A stretch of DNA of 64,000 nt from Colwellia sp. 12G3 (GTDB lineage: Bacteria; Pseudomonadota; Gammaproteobacteria; Enterobacterales; Alteromonadaceae). Under the pieces are notes generated by a model. It was given only the letters and a program-made list of their open reading frames with translations, was not told the origin of the DNA and made no database searches. The DNA is taken from NCBI RefSeq assembly GCF_002836775.1, contig NZ_PJAQ01000012.1:89068-153067 (forward strand). Direction: 5' to 3'. This document shows, one piece after another, positions 1 through 9,533 of this stretch. Within the stretch, counting starts at the first letter, position 1; each line of letters starts with the position of its first letter. A program made the translations under genes and the position numbers.

Positions 1-2
1 AT

Positions 3-650
3 GCTGGTTTATTTACTTATCCAGTATTGATGGCTGCTGATATTCTTCTTTACGGTGCAGACCGCGTTCCGGTAGGTGATGATCAAAAGCAACATTTAGA
101 GTTAGCTCGAGATATCGCGACGCGTTTTAATAACCTTTACGGTGATATTTTCACGGTACCAGATCCGTTTATTCCTGAGCATGGTGCCCGTGTAATGAGC
201 TTGCTTGAGCCGACTAAAAAAATGTCTAAGTCTGATACTAACCCAGGTAACTTCATTGGTTTATTAGAAGACCCTAAAAAAATTGCTAAGAAAATCAAAC
301 GCGCAGTAACTGATTCAGATGAGCAAGCTCGTATCTATTATGATCTTGAAGAAAAACCAGGTGTGTCTAACTTACTGTCATTATTATCGTGTGCAACAGG
401 TAAGACTATTGCCGATTTAGTGCCTGATTATGAAGATAAAATGTATGGTCATTTAAAAGGTGATGTGGCGGATGCGGTAGTGGCTTTGTTAGAGCCCATT
501 CAAGCTAAGTTCCATAAATACCGTGCAGATGAAGCCTTCTTAGAACAAGTCATGCGTAATGGTGCTGAGAAAGCTTCTGCTCGTGCTAGTAAAGTACTTA
601 CTGCGGTATACGATGCAGTAGGCTTTATTCCTCGTCCATTAATAAAGTGA
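3..650 (+). CDS. trpS: Tryptophanyl-tRNA synthetase, C-terminal part (5' end outside window)
   Basis: Class I aminoacyl-tRNA synthetase that charges tRNA-Trp. The frame is open from base 3, so the gene starts before the window. A TTG at 27 is internal and is not the true start. The KMSKS ATP-binding loop is visible (KKMSKSD near codon 72), followed by the helical anticodon-binding domain with the family signatures AGVSNLL-like (here [10 protein letters not shown]) and MYGHLKG, ending FIPRPLIK. Sequence and length match the last two thirds of bacterial TrpS. The next gene is on the other strand, and a hairpin terminator lies at 882-918. Confidence 0.96.
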   Translation, partial: AGLFTYPVLMAADILLYGADRVPVGDDQKQHLELARDIATRFNNLYGDIFTVPDPFIPEHGARVMSLLEPTKKMSKSDTNPGNFIGLLEDPKKIAKKIKRAVTDSDEQARIYYDLEEKPGVSNLLSLLSCATGKTIADLVPDYEDKMYGHLKGDVADAVVALLEPIQAKFHKYRADEAFLEQVMRNGAEKASARASKVLTAVYDAVGFIPRPLIK

Positions 651-666
651 TTGAGTCTTAGGGGTT

Positions 667-828
667 ATACCAATCACACAAAATAAGTGATCATTTCTAC
701 TTGTTAAAAGTAATAATTACTGCGTTATTTATTTAATAATTAGAACAACTAGTTAGTTAAATAAATGCCTTGTACTTATCACTTTTTCCTACGTATAAAA
801 TAGGTCACTTAATTAATGTAATTGGTAT
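667..828. repeat. MITE-like palindromic repeat, copy 1 (ATACCAAT ends)
   Basis: A 162-bp non-coding block bounded by the inverted ends ATACCAAT (667-674) and ATTGGTAT (821-828). Read on the minus strand it shares its first part with the block at 20750-20908: ATACCAAT, then CATTAA, a TGA-C/T-CT element, CGTAG followed by an A-run, and CAAGG. It encodes no protein. Short non-autonomous repeats of this kind are common between genes in Alteromonadales genomes. That is general knowledge and the family was not searched. It fills most of the trpS / FHA-gene spacer. Confidence 0.6.
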
Positions 829-881
829 TATAGTAAAGCTCAGCATTTAACGCGTTACAATATTGCTAGTACAGCATAATG

Positions 882-918
882 AAAAAGGCTTGTTTTCGAA
901 AGAAAATAAGCCTTTTTT
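882..918. terminator. Bidirectional rho-independent terminator
   Basis: The stem AAAAAGGCTTGTTTTC / GAAAATAAGCCTTTTTT encloses a GAAA-type loop, with A-runs on one side and T-runs on the other. It lies between the convergent trpS and FHA-protein genes and can serve both. Confidence 0.8.
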
Positions 919-945
919 GTCACCTTTATTTATAGTGTTTTCTTT

Positions 946-2013
946 TTATTCTTGCTGAGCTGCTTTATTTGCTTGTTCGAATAAAGCATTACTTTGCTCT
1001 AAAAAGCTAGCAACACTGTTGCTTTGTGCAATTAAATAGCTAGGTGCCATGATGGTAGCATTGTATTGTGGGTGTGGATTAAACTCTGGTTTTTTACTGT
1101 ATTGTAATAAATAAGTACCACCGAACAGTAGTGTGGTAATGCTTAGTGCCACAATAATTCTGCGCTTCGCGCTTACATGAAAACCAATATAGCTATTTAA
1201 CCAAAACAGACTAAACGCTAGGCCAATAGGAACTAGCGTAATAATCAAACCGAGTACTGAATTACTCGCGGAGTTAAAAGCAATAATCTCTTCCAATAGG
1301 TCACTGAGCCACAACAGAATAAAAAAGGTAAAGCTAATACCAAGCTGGGCTAGTATTCGCGGATCATGTTTGGTGAGGTGAGACACTAATGCCACGCCTG
1401 CAGGCCATAAAGCAAAGAGTAAGCTCATACTAAACGCACTAACAAACAGTTGGCTTATATTTGTTTCTGTCGGTTGGTTCAAATAGGAAATATTACCAGC
1501 GATAAGAATAAATAAAGCAATACTGGTAAATACCGCAACAGGATGGCGAATTAAATCAATGAGAGATTCAAATGGGCTAAAAGCAATAGTATCGGCAATG
1601 CTATGGTTCTTGAAGAGTATTCTTAGCTGGCTTTTACCTAAAATGATCACATCACCATCATTAATCACCTGTTTATGACCATCTTGTTTTTTGCATTCGC
1701 TGTTTTCTAAGGTGGTGCCATTAACTGAATTATTATCATGAATACACCAAGCGCCTTGAGAATAGTTTAACGATAAATGTTGAGGACAAATATGAGGGTC
1801 CGTTAAAATAATATCATTTTTATAATCTCGACCAATGGTAATATTATTCTGCTTTAGCCTATGACGATGTAACAACTTATGATTACGGGTGATTTCTTCA
1901 ATAATAATCTCACCTTGCTCTATCGGTAAGTCATCATTTGAAACAGGTATTGTTGGCTCTGTTTCAATGATGCCAACTTTAGCATCTTTCATTATGTCTA
2001 TCTCTACTTCCAT
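946..2013 (-). CDS. FHA-domain integral membrane protein
   Basis: A 355-aa protein. Residues about 55-135 form a forkhead-associated domain, a phosphothreonine-peptide reader, with GR at 61-62, H79 and NG at 98-99. The usual Ser before the conserved His region is replaced by Pro (CPQHL). About five hydrophobic segments follow (roughly 158-178, 189-210, 224-245, 252-274 and 286-306), then a polar C-terminus. The ATG is preceded by GGAGG at good spacing. Its first 10 bp overlap the end of the upstream protease gene, so the two are probably translationally coupled. The FHA domain faces the cytoplasm if the N-terminus is inside, which is inferred. No kinase or phosphatase gene is adjacent. Confidence 0.85.
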   Translation of the reverse strand: MEVEIDIMKDAKVGIIETEPTIPVSNDDLPIEQGEIIIEEITRNHKLLHRHRLKQNNITIGRDYKNDIILTDPHICPQHLSLNYSQGAWCIHDNNSVNGTTLENSECKKQDGHKQVINDGDVIILGKSQLRILFKNHSIADTIAFSPFESLIDLIRHPVAVFTSIALFILIAGNISYLNQPTETNISQLFVSAFSMSLLFALWPAGVALVSHLTKHDPRILAQLGISFTFFILLWLSDLLEEIIAFNSASNSVLGLIITLVPIGLAFSLFWLNSYIGFHVSAKRRIIVALSITTLLFGGTYLLQYSKKPEFNPHPQYNATIMAPSYLIAQSNSVASFLEQSNALFEQANKAAQQE

Positions 2014-3275
2014 GATACCGCCTCCATAAATTTACCGGTAAACTCCATGGCATTCTCTTGGCTAACACCAGCCAAAGTAAAGTGGCTTACTAAAGCTTGC
2101 TGGTTTTTATCAACACTCGCACCTAAGTACAAAACATCAAACAAGCCAGGGAAGTCTTTGTAAGCACGAGTACAGAAAACGCTTTTGTTCGTAATAGTAT
2201 TACTTGTATTAGCGGTACTTGAAGGCGTAATTAAATCATTATTACACTGATATTCACTGACATCATCTTTGCCTGCTCTATTACCGGTACCCGCTCGAGA
2301 TATTTGTTTCTGATATAAATGATAAAATTTATTATCACTTAAGTTTTTTGCCTGCATATAGCGAAATTCAATTTCGACACTACCGGTAAAAAAGTGTGAT
2401 GAAATATAAGTGTTTTCATCTAAAGAACAATTAGCTATGGCAGCTAAAATAAGCGCATCTTTTTTATCCGCATTGGAATCCCCCCAACAGCGAATAAAGG
2501 GCACTTCAATAACAGGGAACATTGCCTTACCGGCAAGTTCTTTACTTTGCCAAGTATTATTAAGCAGTGCTTTCATCAATTTATTTTGATTTGAAAATAA
2601 CTGTGCTGCCATTTGTTGCTTTATATCTTCAGGCGCTTCTTTATTGTAATCGTGAAATAGTTCAATCAACTTCTCGTGCGGAACTAAGAAGCCAATTTGA
2701 TTACCTGAGGTAGCGACATTGATACCCACTACCTGTTCAGATTTATTAACGACAGGTCCGCCACTCATGCCTGAATTGATAGAGCCGGTAAAATGAATAC
2801 GCTCATTGAAAGATTCTTTTTTCAAGCCATTGTAAGTACCAGGTACCACAATCATGCCTAAATCATGAGGATTACCTAAAGCAAATAATTTCTCACCTTT
2901 AATGGGTTTTGTATCAGAAAGCATAAAATAGGGCATGTCACCGTCAACCTGACGTTTGACTAACGCTAAATCATTAATAACATCGACACTTACCAAGTCC
3001 ATTTCAGCAGTGTTGCCTTGGTAGTCTAAGTACTCAATGCGATACTTCTCAGGATGGCGTGCATAGCTCGAGATCACATGATAATTAGTGGCAATAATAC
3101 CATCAGGACTTATCTGAAATCCCGAGCCAATCGACGACTTTTCACCGCTGGCTTTATCAATTAATTTAATTTGGTAAAGAGAGGGGGTGAGTTGGGCAAA
3201 TATTTCTTCAGCTTGCTCAGTGGCAAAAGTAGTATGACTTAATAGTATAAAAACTAAGGTAAAAAAAGTTCTCAT
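2004..3275 (-). CDS. Secreted trypsin-like (S1C/Deg-type) serine protease without PDZ
   Basis: A 423-aa protein with an N-terminal signal peptide (residues 1-18, cut near TFA). The trypsin-fold domain spans about 25-215, with the catalytic triad visible as H66 (TNYHVI), D102 (INDLALV) and S171 (GMSGGP). Deg proteases usually carry PDZ domains after the protease domain. Here the C-terminal ~200 residues match no family I recognise and contain several Cys (for example CWGD and FCTR). The start has AGGAAG five bases upstream. It is the first gene of a pair with the FHA membrane protein gene (10-bp overlap), which suggests a periplasmic protease and a membrane partner that work together. Confidence 0.88.
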   Translation of the reverse strand: MRTFFTLVFILLSHTTFATEQAEEIFAQLTPSLYQIKLIDKASGEKSSIGSGFQISPDGIIATNYHVISSYARHPEKYRIEYLDYQGNTAEMDLVSVDVINDLALVKRQVDGDMPYFMLSDTKPIKGEKLFALGNPHDLGMIVVPGTYNGLKKESFNERIHFTGSINSGMSGGPVVNKSEQVVGINVATSGNQIGFLVPHEKLIELFHDYNKEAPEDIKQQMAAQLFSNQNKLMKALLNNTWQSKELAGKAMFPVIEVPFIRCWGDSNADKKDALILAAIANCSLDENTYISSHFFTGSVEIEFRYMQAKNLSDNKFYHLYQKQISRAGTGNRAGKDDVSEYQCNNDLITPSSTANTSNTITNKSVFCTRAYKDFPGLFDVLYLGASVDKNQQALVSHFTLAGVSQENAMEFTGKFMEAVSWK

Positions 3276-3446
3276 TCATCTTCCTATGGATAACCTATTC
3301 ATCCATTGTGACATTAAATTAGTATTTGTCACCTATCAATCACATAAATAGTTAAGCTTGATTTGGATCGTAGTGTGTAAGTGAAAAGCCGCGTATGATT
3401 TTGGTAATCATTACGTGGATGGCGTATAGCTTTAGGAGCGGTTTTT

Positions 3447-4313
3447 GTGAAAAAAATATGTAATATTATTAACGCAGTTATGTTGGCAAGTTTAAGTTAT
3501 TTAGTCGTTGCCAATGTCGTTGTTGCGCAGCAAATTGAAGCATTATGTATTGAAGGAAATACAGACTGTACTTTTGTGTTACTAAGTGAATTAACGAGTC
3601 AGCCAAGCAGTGGCGTGAATACTACGGCAAATGATAGCCTGATTTTGATCAATGAAAGCCGAGCGATAAAGCGCTTCTCTCCTTTTTCTACTTTTAAAGT
3701 ACCAAACAGCTTAATAGGACTCGACACACAAATAATCAAAAATGCTAAACAGCCATTAACCTTTGATAAAGAAAAATATCCGGTGCAAAAGTGGTGGCCA
3801 TCTGTGTGGAAGCTACCAGAGTATAACCTTAGTTCAGCCATTAAATTCTCAATGGTGGCGGTCTATCGTCAACTAGCAACGGATATTGGTCAGCAGAATA
3901 TGCAATCTTATATCACTAGTTTTGCTTACGGCAATCAAGATATATCCTCAGGGCTAGACAACTTTTGGCTTAATGGCAGTATGAAAATATCAGCCGTTGA
4001 ACAAGTACACTTTTTACAGAAAATGCATCAAGGCCTGTTAGCGGTAAAAGCCAAAAGTGTGGAGACTTTAAAAGAAGTGATGCTTGTTGAATCTAATGAA
4101 AATTATAAAATGTATGCAAAAACGGGTGCTGGTAAAGCCGACCCAGCAGATAAAAATAGTAAAGTCATGCTCGGTTGGTATGTTGGTTTTGTCGAAAATG
4201 GGCAAGGAGTGCATTATTTTGCCTTTAACTTTACTCGTGACTCTTATGCAAAAATGAAAGCCCTACGTGTTGGCATTGCTCGGAATCATTTGAAAAAGTT
4301 AGGTGTTATTTAA
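3447..4313 (+). CDS. Class D (OXA-type) serine beta-lactamase
   Basis: A periplasmic hydrolase of beta-lactam antibiotics, 288 aa, with a signal peptide (about 1-27). All class D motifs are present: S81-T-F-K84 (nucleophile and carbamylation-type lysine), S135-M-V137, Y161-G-N163, W174 in the FW motif, and K225-T-G227. The usual Trp after KTG is replaced by Ala (KTGAG). A GTG start is used, with TAGGAG upstream. It is a single gene with no integron, IS or resistance genes nearby, so it looks like an intrinsic chromosomal enzyme. Substrate range cannot be told from sequence. The related BlaR sensor domain is excluded because there is no membrane-sensor architecture. Confidence 0.9.
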   Translation: MKKICNIINAVMLASLSYLVVANVVVAQQIEALCIEGNTDCTFVLLSELTSQPSSGVNTTANDSLILINESRAIKRFSPFSTFKVPNSLIGLDTQIIKNAKQPLTFDKEKYPVQKWWPSVWKLPEYNLSSAIKFSMVAVYRQLATDIGQQNMQSYITSFAYGNQDISSGLDNFWLNGSMKISAVEQVHFLQKMHQGLLAVKAKSVETLKEVMLVESNENYKMYAKTGAGKADPADKNSKVMLGWYVGFVENGQGVHYFAFNFTRDSYAKMKALRVGIARNHLKKLGVI

Positions 4314-4371
4314 TCTTTTTACGTTGCCAAGTATCACTTATTTGACCTAGCGCAAATAAGCGAGGTTTATG

Positions 4372-4390
4372 GTGCGACACTTTGTCGCAC
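4372..4390. promoter_or_regulatory. Perfect palindrome upstream of TonB-receptor gene
   Basis: GTGCGACA-CTT-TGTCGCAC is a perfect inverted repeat with 8-bp arms. It lies about 100 bp before the TonB-receptor start and 60 bp after the beta-lactamase stop. There is no T-run, so a regulator site is as likely as an RNA hairpin. Confidence 0.4.
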
Positions 4391-4492
4391 ATTGCCAATT
4401 TCACTTTGTTTTCAAATGTAATCACTTACAAAATAAGGGGATATCAATTCTATAAATAGAATTCCTTTAATATTAATGTAAGTGAATAGTCC

Positions 4493-6670
4493 ATGAATTT
4501 TCCTCTTAAACCTCTTGCTGTCGCAGTTAATCTCATTGTATTGGGTACTAGTGTTTTAGTGTTTCCTAGCTTAGCATTCCAATCTTCAACAAATATGGCC
4601 CAAGGCACTATCAAAGATATCGAAGTTATCACTATCTCAAATCAGCGTCATAATTCGCTAACAGATAATCAAAGTTATGCACAAGGTAAAACTACTGAAG
4701 CTGATTTAGCCAATTGGTTAGCTTCGGTGCCCGGCGCCAACATTAACAGTAATGGTCCTATTACCGGCATTGCACAATATCGCGGTTTATTTGGTGATAG
4801 GGTTGCCACCTCACTTGATGGTCATCCTATTATTGGCGCGGGTCCTAACGCTATGGATACACCGTTAAGTTATTCAACACCACTTATCGTTGATTCTATG
4901 ACGGTTTATCGTGGCATTGCCCCTATATCTGCAGGTATGAATACACTAGGCGGCAGCATTGATATTAAAATGCGAAAAGCAGAGGTGATGAACACTGACA
5001 ATGTACAAGCATCAGGTGATTTGCAAGCGGGTTACCGCCGTAATAACAACGCCAGTTCACTTTCCGGTGTAACCAATCTAGCTAAAGGTGATGTTGCGAT
5101 ATTACTGTATGGTAATACTCAAGCTGGCAATAGTATGGAGAGCGGTGATGGCACCGTTATAACACCAACCGACTTTGATAAAACCCAAGCAGGTTTTGAT
5201 GTCAGACATTCAGTAGAAAATAATACGGCTGGTTTAAGTTATCACTACACTAAAACGACCGATTCGGGAACGCCAGCGTTACCGATGGACATTGAATACA
5301 TTGAAAGCCAGCGTATTAATCTTGATGGTAACTTTCAACTCACTGATTGGCAAGGTGAGTGGTCTTTAGGTTACCTTGATGCTGATCATGGTATGACTAA
5401 TTTCCTTATGCGTGCGCATGATCCCATGAAGAAGCGTCGTAACACCGCCGTTGCAGATACGACTGATTTTAAATTTGTATTAAATCGTGAGTTTAGTTTT
5501 GGTGAATTAAGTTTTGGACTTGATGGCTACCTAGCAAGCCACGACTCTGTTATCACTAACCCAAGTAATGAAATGTTTGAGGTGGTTAATTTTAACAATG
5601 TCACAGATGACCGTGTTGCCTTATTTACTGAATGGCAAAATACTTATCGCCAAACGACTATTCAGTTAGGTGTTAGAGTGAAACACGCTAAATCAAATGC
5701 TGATGAAGTTAGCGGTAACATGGCGATGAATATGGCAATGGGCGATATGAACTCAAATATGGCTAGCATGACAATGCCAAGTATGGGCGAATTATTAAGT
5801 GATCTTGAACATAATTTCAATAATGCTAACCGAAAAGTATCCGATACAAATGTCGATATGGCACTAAGCACTCAAACCCAGTTGAGTGAATCTTTATCGC
5901 TTTATGTCGGAGTTGGCATTAAAAACCGCGCACCATCTTATCAAGAGCGTTACTTATGGACACCAATGGAATCGACGGGTGGTTTAGCGGATGGTCATAC
6001 CTATATTGGCGATATTAACCTTGAGTCTGAAACTGCTTTCCAAGGTGATCTTGGCTTAACTTGGCAAAGTAGCGACTTTATGATTGCGCCACATGTTTTT
6101 TATCAAAATATTGATAATTATATTCAAGGTACGCCAATGGAAATGCAAGATGCTTCCGCTAAAATTCTGGCTTCTATGATGGCTAGCGATGATAACGCGC
6201 TTAAATTTAGTAACGTTGATGCTAAGTTATATGGTGCGGATGTTAACTGGTATTACAATATTAACGATATCTTCCAATTATCGGGTATTGCCAGCTACGT
6301 CAAAGGTGAACGTGGTGATATTGATGACAACCTATATCGTATTGCGCCACTTAATGGCCAAGTAAGCTTTACCTACCATAGTGATAATATCATTGGTAAC
6401 TTAACTCTAGTCGCGGTTGCAGCACAAAATGATGTATCAGAAACGAATACCGAGCAGGCTACCGCCGGTTACGGTTTAGTCAATATCGATCTTGAGTACT
6501 TTGTTACGACAGACTTTACCCTTCGTGGCGGTGTTGATAACTTACTTGATAGGGAATATCAAAATCACTTAGGTGGTTATAATCGCGTTAAAGAGGTTGA
6601 AACGCCAGTAATGCATAGATTACCAAGTGAAGGTTTGAGTGCTTGGGTAGAAGCAACCTATTCTTTCTAG
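4493..6670 (+). CDS. TonB-dependent outer-membrane receptor, possibly for copper
   Basis: A 725-aa protein with an N-terminal signal segment (1-28), a TonB-box-like stretch (IEVITIS near 43-49), a plug domain (about 65-175) and a 22-strand-type beta-barrel ending in Phe (ATYSF), the outer-membrane assembly signature. Residues about 405-432 form a Met-rich segment (NMAMNMAMGDMN and MTMPSMG), and further Met clusters occur (MTNFLMRAHDPMKK, TPMEMQ). Met-rich loops bind Cu(I), and the plug is OprC/NosA-like in style, so a copper-uptake receptor is a reasonable inference. A siderophore or vitamin substrate is not excluded. A palindrome at 4372-4390 may be its operator. The gene stands alone and ends at the terminator at 6724-6770. 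Confidence 0.85.
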   Translation: MNFPLKPLAVAVNLIVLGTSVLVFPSLAFQSSTNMAQGTIKDIEVITISNQRHNSLTDNQSYAQGKTTEADLANWLASVPGANINSNGPITGIAQYRGLFGDRVATSLDGHPIIGAGPNAMDTPLSYSTPLIVDSMTVYRGIAPISAGMNTLGGSIDIKMRKAEVMNTDNVQASGDLQAGYRRNNNASSLSGVTNLAKGDVAILLYGNTQAGNSMESGDGTVITPTDFDKTQAGFDVRHSVENNTAGLSYHYTKTTDSGTPALPMDIEYIESQRINLDGNFQLTDWQGEWSLGYLDADHGMTNFLMRAHDPMKKRRNTAVADTTDFKFVLNREFSFGELSFGLDGYLASHDSVITNPSNEMFEVVNFNNVTDDRVALFTEWQNTYRQTTIQLGVRVKHAKSNADEVSGNMAMNMAMGDMNSNMASMTMPSMGELLSDLEHNFNNANRKVSDTNVDMALSTQTQLSESLSLYVGVGIKNRAPSYQERYLWTPMESTGGLADGHTYIGDINLESETAFQGDLGLTWQSSDFMIAPHVFYQNIDNYIQGTPMEMQDASAKILASMMASDDNALKFSNVDAKLYGADVNWYYNINDIFQLSGIASYVKGERGDIDDNLYRIAPLNGQVSFTYHSDNIIGNLTLVAVAAQNDVSETNTEQATAGYGLVNIDLEYFVTTDFTLRGGVDNLLDREYQNHLGGYNRVKEVETPVMHRLPSEGLSAWVEATYSF

Positions 6671-6723
6671 AGAGGACATTAATAAAACGCTACTTTCCAG
6701 ATGAATCTATTTTAACATTCAAT

Positions 6724-6770
6724 AAAGCCAATATCACCAATATCTTTAATAGTGGTGATATTGGCTTTTT
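6724..6770 (+). terminator. Rho-independent terminator after TonB-receptor gene
   Basis: Perfect 16-bp arms, AAAGCCAATATCACCA (6724-6739) and TGGTGATATTGGCTTT (6753-6768), followed by T residues. The rest of the 345-bp spacer (to 7016) holds two weaker dyads (around 6789-6823 and GCCTGA/TCAGGC near 6823-6840) and no gene. Confidence 0.85.
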
Positions 6771-7015
6771 ACGGATGACTCATCCTTAATGGCTATCGAT
6801 TGTAGTTCAAATCGCCATGATAGCCTGACTTAATTCAGGCGATATTTTAGATCGAACCCTAATGAATGATTTTAGGCTATTATTACTAATAGCGTGTCTT
6901 AATATTAATGTTGGCTTTTTGATTGTGTCACTATTATCAAGATAATGATAAAAGCATCATTATTACTAACATAACTAGGTGAAAATAAATATTTCCAATG
7001 AAAAAGGAAGTCCTT

Positions 7016-8851
7016 ATGAGTTTATTAAAATTTACTGTTTCAGCACTAACCGTTGCTATTTTATCGAGTGTGTCGGCCAATTCAATGGCAGAGCGCTTTA
7101 TCATTCAAGTTGATAATAATAACAAAGGTGTCGTTAAAGCTCTGGCTAAAAAATTAGGTGGTGATGTTCACCTTGATGCCAATGGTTTTATCGCTGCAAG
7201 TTTTGCAGGAAAGGATCTTGCTCAAGTAAAAGGACTTCTTAGTAACCCACAGATTAAATTAATTGAAGTCGATCAAAAACGTCATTTAATGTCACTTTAT
7301 AATGATGTTGGCAATCTAATAACGGGTCAAGTAATACCTTATGCTGTTGAGCAATCAGAAGCTGACCAAGTTGTTTTTAACAAAAATACGGGGATTAAAG
7401 TTTGTATTATTGACTCTGGGTTAGATCACACTAATCCAGACTTTTATCGCGATAATGACAATATAACAGGATCAAATGATACCGGCACTGGTAATTGGTT
7501 TGATCATGGTGGTCCTCACGGCACTCATGTTGCCGGAACTATTGGTGCTGATGATAATAGCTTTGGAGTTATTGGGATGGCTCCCGGTGTATCAATGCAT
7601 ATTGTTAAAGTATTTAATGAAGATGGTTGGGGTTACTCCTCTGATCTAGCGCATGCAGCAGAGAAATGTACAATTGCTGGCGCCAATATTATTAGTATGA
7701 GCCTTGGTGGCGGTGGGGCAAATAACACTGAAGAAAATGCATTTAAGGCATTTACTGATGCAGGTGGTTTAGTGGTAGCGGCGGCTGGTAATGACGGCAA
7801 TAATGCTCGCTCCTATCCTGCTGGCTATGCTTCCGTGATGATGGTTGGTGCAAATGATGCTGATAATAATATTGCTAATTTTTCACAATATCCAGCTTGT
7901 GAAGTAACTTTTGTTGGTCGTGGCAAACCTAGAACTATCAGTGATGAAAATATTTGTGTTGAAGTCACCGCAGGTGGAGTTAATACTTTATCAACTTACC
8001 CTGCCGGTATGGCTACATCAGCGAGTATGACCGCTGGCGATGTTCCCTATGAAAGCTCAGCTATGGAAAATTCGGGCTCAGCAGTGGGAGATACTTATTA
8101 TATGGGCACAGCTGAAGCAATAGATAATGGTGCTAACGGTAAGATTTGTGTTATCGACCGTGGTGTTATTTCATTCCATGACAAAGTTAAAAATTGTGAA
8201 GATTCATATGGTCTTGGTGCCATTATAATTAATAACGTAGCGGGTATGCTATATGGCACTTTAGGTGGTACTAACACAACTAGCATTCCTGCTGTTGGCG
8301 CAGCTCAAGAAGATGGCGTTGCTATTCGTGCAGCAGGTACAGCAACTGTTGATGTTGCCGCAAGCGATTATGGCTATATGAGTGGTACTTCCATGGCAAC
8401 ACCTGCGGTTTCAGGGGTTGCTGCTCTAGTTTGGTCTAATTATCCTGCTTGTACTGGTGCGGAAATTCGTCATGTATTAAAAGCAACTGCACTAGATGGT
8501 GGTGCAGCAGGAAAAGATGTGTATTTTGGTTATGGTATTGTCAAAGCAAAAGCTGCCAGTGATTATTTAACCGCTGGGGGCTGTGGTGTTATTACGGATC
8601 CAAAACCGGATCCTGAGCCTATAGATGCTATTACTTTAACAGCTAGCTTTAAGGGAAAGAAAGTGAACTTATCTTGGTCTGGTCTAGCAGGTACTGCTGT
8701 TGACATATTTCGAGATAGTATAAACATTTCGACCACAGCCAATGATGGCAGTTATAATGACCGTATAAATGAAAATATCAATTCATATACCTATCAGGTG
8801 TGTGAAGAAGGAACCGATACTTGTAGTGAACTTGTTACTGTTTATTTTTAA
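7016..8851 (+). CDS. Secreted subtilisin-like serine protease (S8) with PA insert
   Basis: An exported protease of 611 aa. The ATG at 7016 is chosen over the in-frame ATG at 6998 because AAGGAAG lies seven bases before it. Counting from 6998, a signal peptide runs to about residue 31, then an I9-type inhibitor propeptide (33-97). The S8 catalytic domain has D139 (IIDSG), H174 (HGTHVAG), oxyanion N265 (AAGNDG) and S465 (GTSMATP). A protease-associated (PA) domain is inserted at about 345-455. A DPKPDPEP linker leads to a fibronectin-III-like C-terminal domain (545-617). The architecture matches secreted nutrient-scavenging proteases of marine Alteromonadales. The gene stands alone between two terminators. 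Confidence 0.93.
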   Translation: MSLLKFTVSALTVAILSSVSANSMAERFIIQVDNNNKGVVKALAKKLGGDVHLDANGFIAASFAGKDLAQVKGLLSNPQIKLIEVDQKRHLMSLYNDVGNLITGQVIPYAVEQSEADQVVFNKNTGIKVCIIDSGLDHTNPDFYRDNDNITGSNDTGTGNWFDHGGPHGTHVAGTIGADDNSFGVIGMAPGVSMHIVKVFNEDGWGYSSDLAHAAEKCTIAGANIISMSLGGGGANNTEENAFKAFTDAGGLVVAAAGNDGNNARSYPAGYASVMMVGANDADNNIANFSQYPACEVTFVGRGKPRTISDENICVEVTAGGVNTLSTYPAGMATSASMTAGDVPYESSAMENSGSAVGDTYYMGTAEAIDNGANGKICVIDRGVISFHDKVKNCEDSYGLGAIIINNVAGMLYGTLGGTNTTSIPAVGAAQEDGVAIRAAGTATVDVAASDYGYMSGTSMATPAVSGVAALVWSNYPACTGAEIRHVLKATALDGGAAGKDVYFGYGIVKAKAASDYLTAGGCGVITDPKPDPEPIDAITLTASFKGKKVNLSWSGLAGTAVDIFRDSINISTTANDGSYNDRINENINSYTYQVCEEGTDTCSELVTVYF

Positions 8852-8903
8852 GCAATGCAAAAGTAATTAGTCATCCTTAATCAGATGAAAAAAAAGAGAA
8901 TGA

Positions 8904-8930
8904 GCCAAGACTTTAGGTCTTGGCTTTTTT
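8904..8930 (+). terminator. Rho-independent terminator after subtilase gene
   Basis: GCCAAGAC-TTTAG-GTCTTGGC followed by six T residues. Confidence 0.88.
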
Positions 8931-9033
8931 ATGGTCATTCTCTTTATCAGAGGGTAACGATAGCGTTTCTAATCACAGTTTAATCCTATATATTGAAACT
9001 GATTAACGATAAAGCATTAGGAAGGCGTGCGTC

Positions 9034-9441
9034 ATGATTAATTTTACCCACCAACAAGTTGAGCAATACTTACTTAATCAACCTGAAACCACGTTAGACT
9101 TTCCCTTTGGTGATGAAGTTAAAGTATTCAAAGTGAAAAATAAAATGTTTGCTACGCTAGCGATCGGAAAAATGGGTAAGGGTGATAATGAATTTTCTTC
9201 TTCAGGAGAGGCTGATTGGTGGATGAACTTAAAGTGCGATCCTGATGAAGCCGTTATGCTACGCGATATATTTCCTTCAATCATTCCTGGCTATCACATG
9301 AATAAGCGTTTATGGAATACCGTCATTTTAGATGGATCAATCCCCAAAGGTGAGATTGAGCGCATGATAGATAGTTCGTTTAGGTTAGTGGTGAGTAAAA
9401 TGACCAAGAAAGAGCAGCAATCGATCATTATTCATCTTTAG
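9034..9441 (+). CDS. yjbR: MmcQ/YjbR-family protein (CyaY-like fold)
   Basis: A 135-aa protein of the MmcQ/YjbR family, a small double-wing DNA-binding-like fold of unknown cellular role. Family hallmarks are clear: DFPFGDEVKVFKV near the N-terminus, the NLKCDPDEA segment, FPSIIPGYHMNK and WNTVILDGSIPKGEIERMIDSS. Length is slightly above the usual ~118 aa because of the tail SKMTKKEQQSIIIHL. That tail and the preceding ~45 codons are also found as decayed copies at 11130-11276, 14255-14313 and 17573-17630, with shorter traces at 9967-9981 and near 27974. This gene is the only intact copy in the window. The function is not known. Confidence 0.85.
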   Translation: MINFTHQQVEQYLLNQPETTLDFPFGDEVKVFKVKNKMFATLAIGKMGKGDNEFSSSGEADWWMNLKCDPDEAVMLRDIFPSIIPGYHMNKRLWNTVILDGSIPKGEIERMIDSSFRLVVSKMTKKEQQSIIIHL

Positions 9442-9533
9442 TCATCATAATTGTAATAGACACAACGGGCATAGATAATGTCAGCTGATCTGACAAAAAA
9501 GCCGCTAACTTCTTTTTAATGAGGCTGTACACA

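Noticed and set aside
3599..3841. 80-codon frame antisense to the beta-lactamase gene
   Set aside because: Shadow of a clearly coding gene on the other strand.
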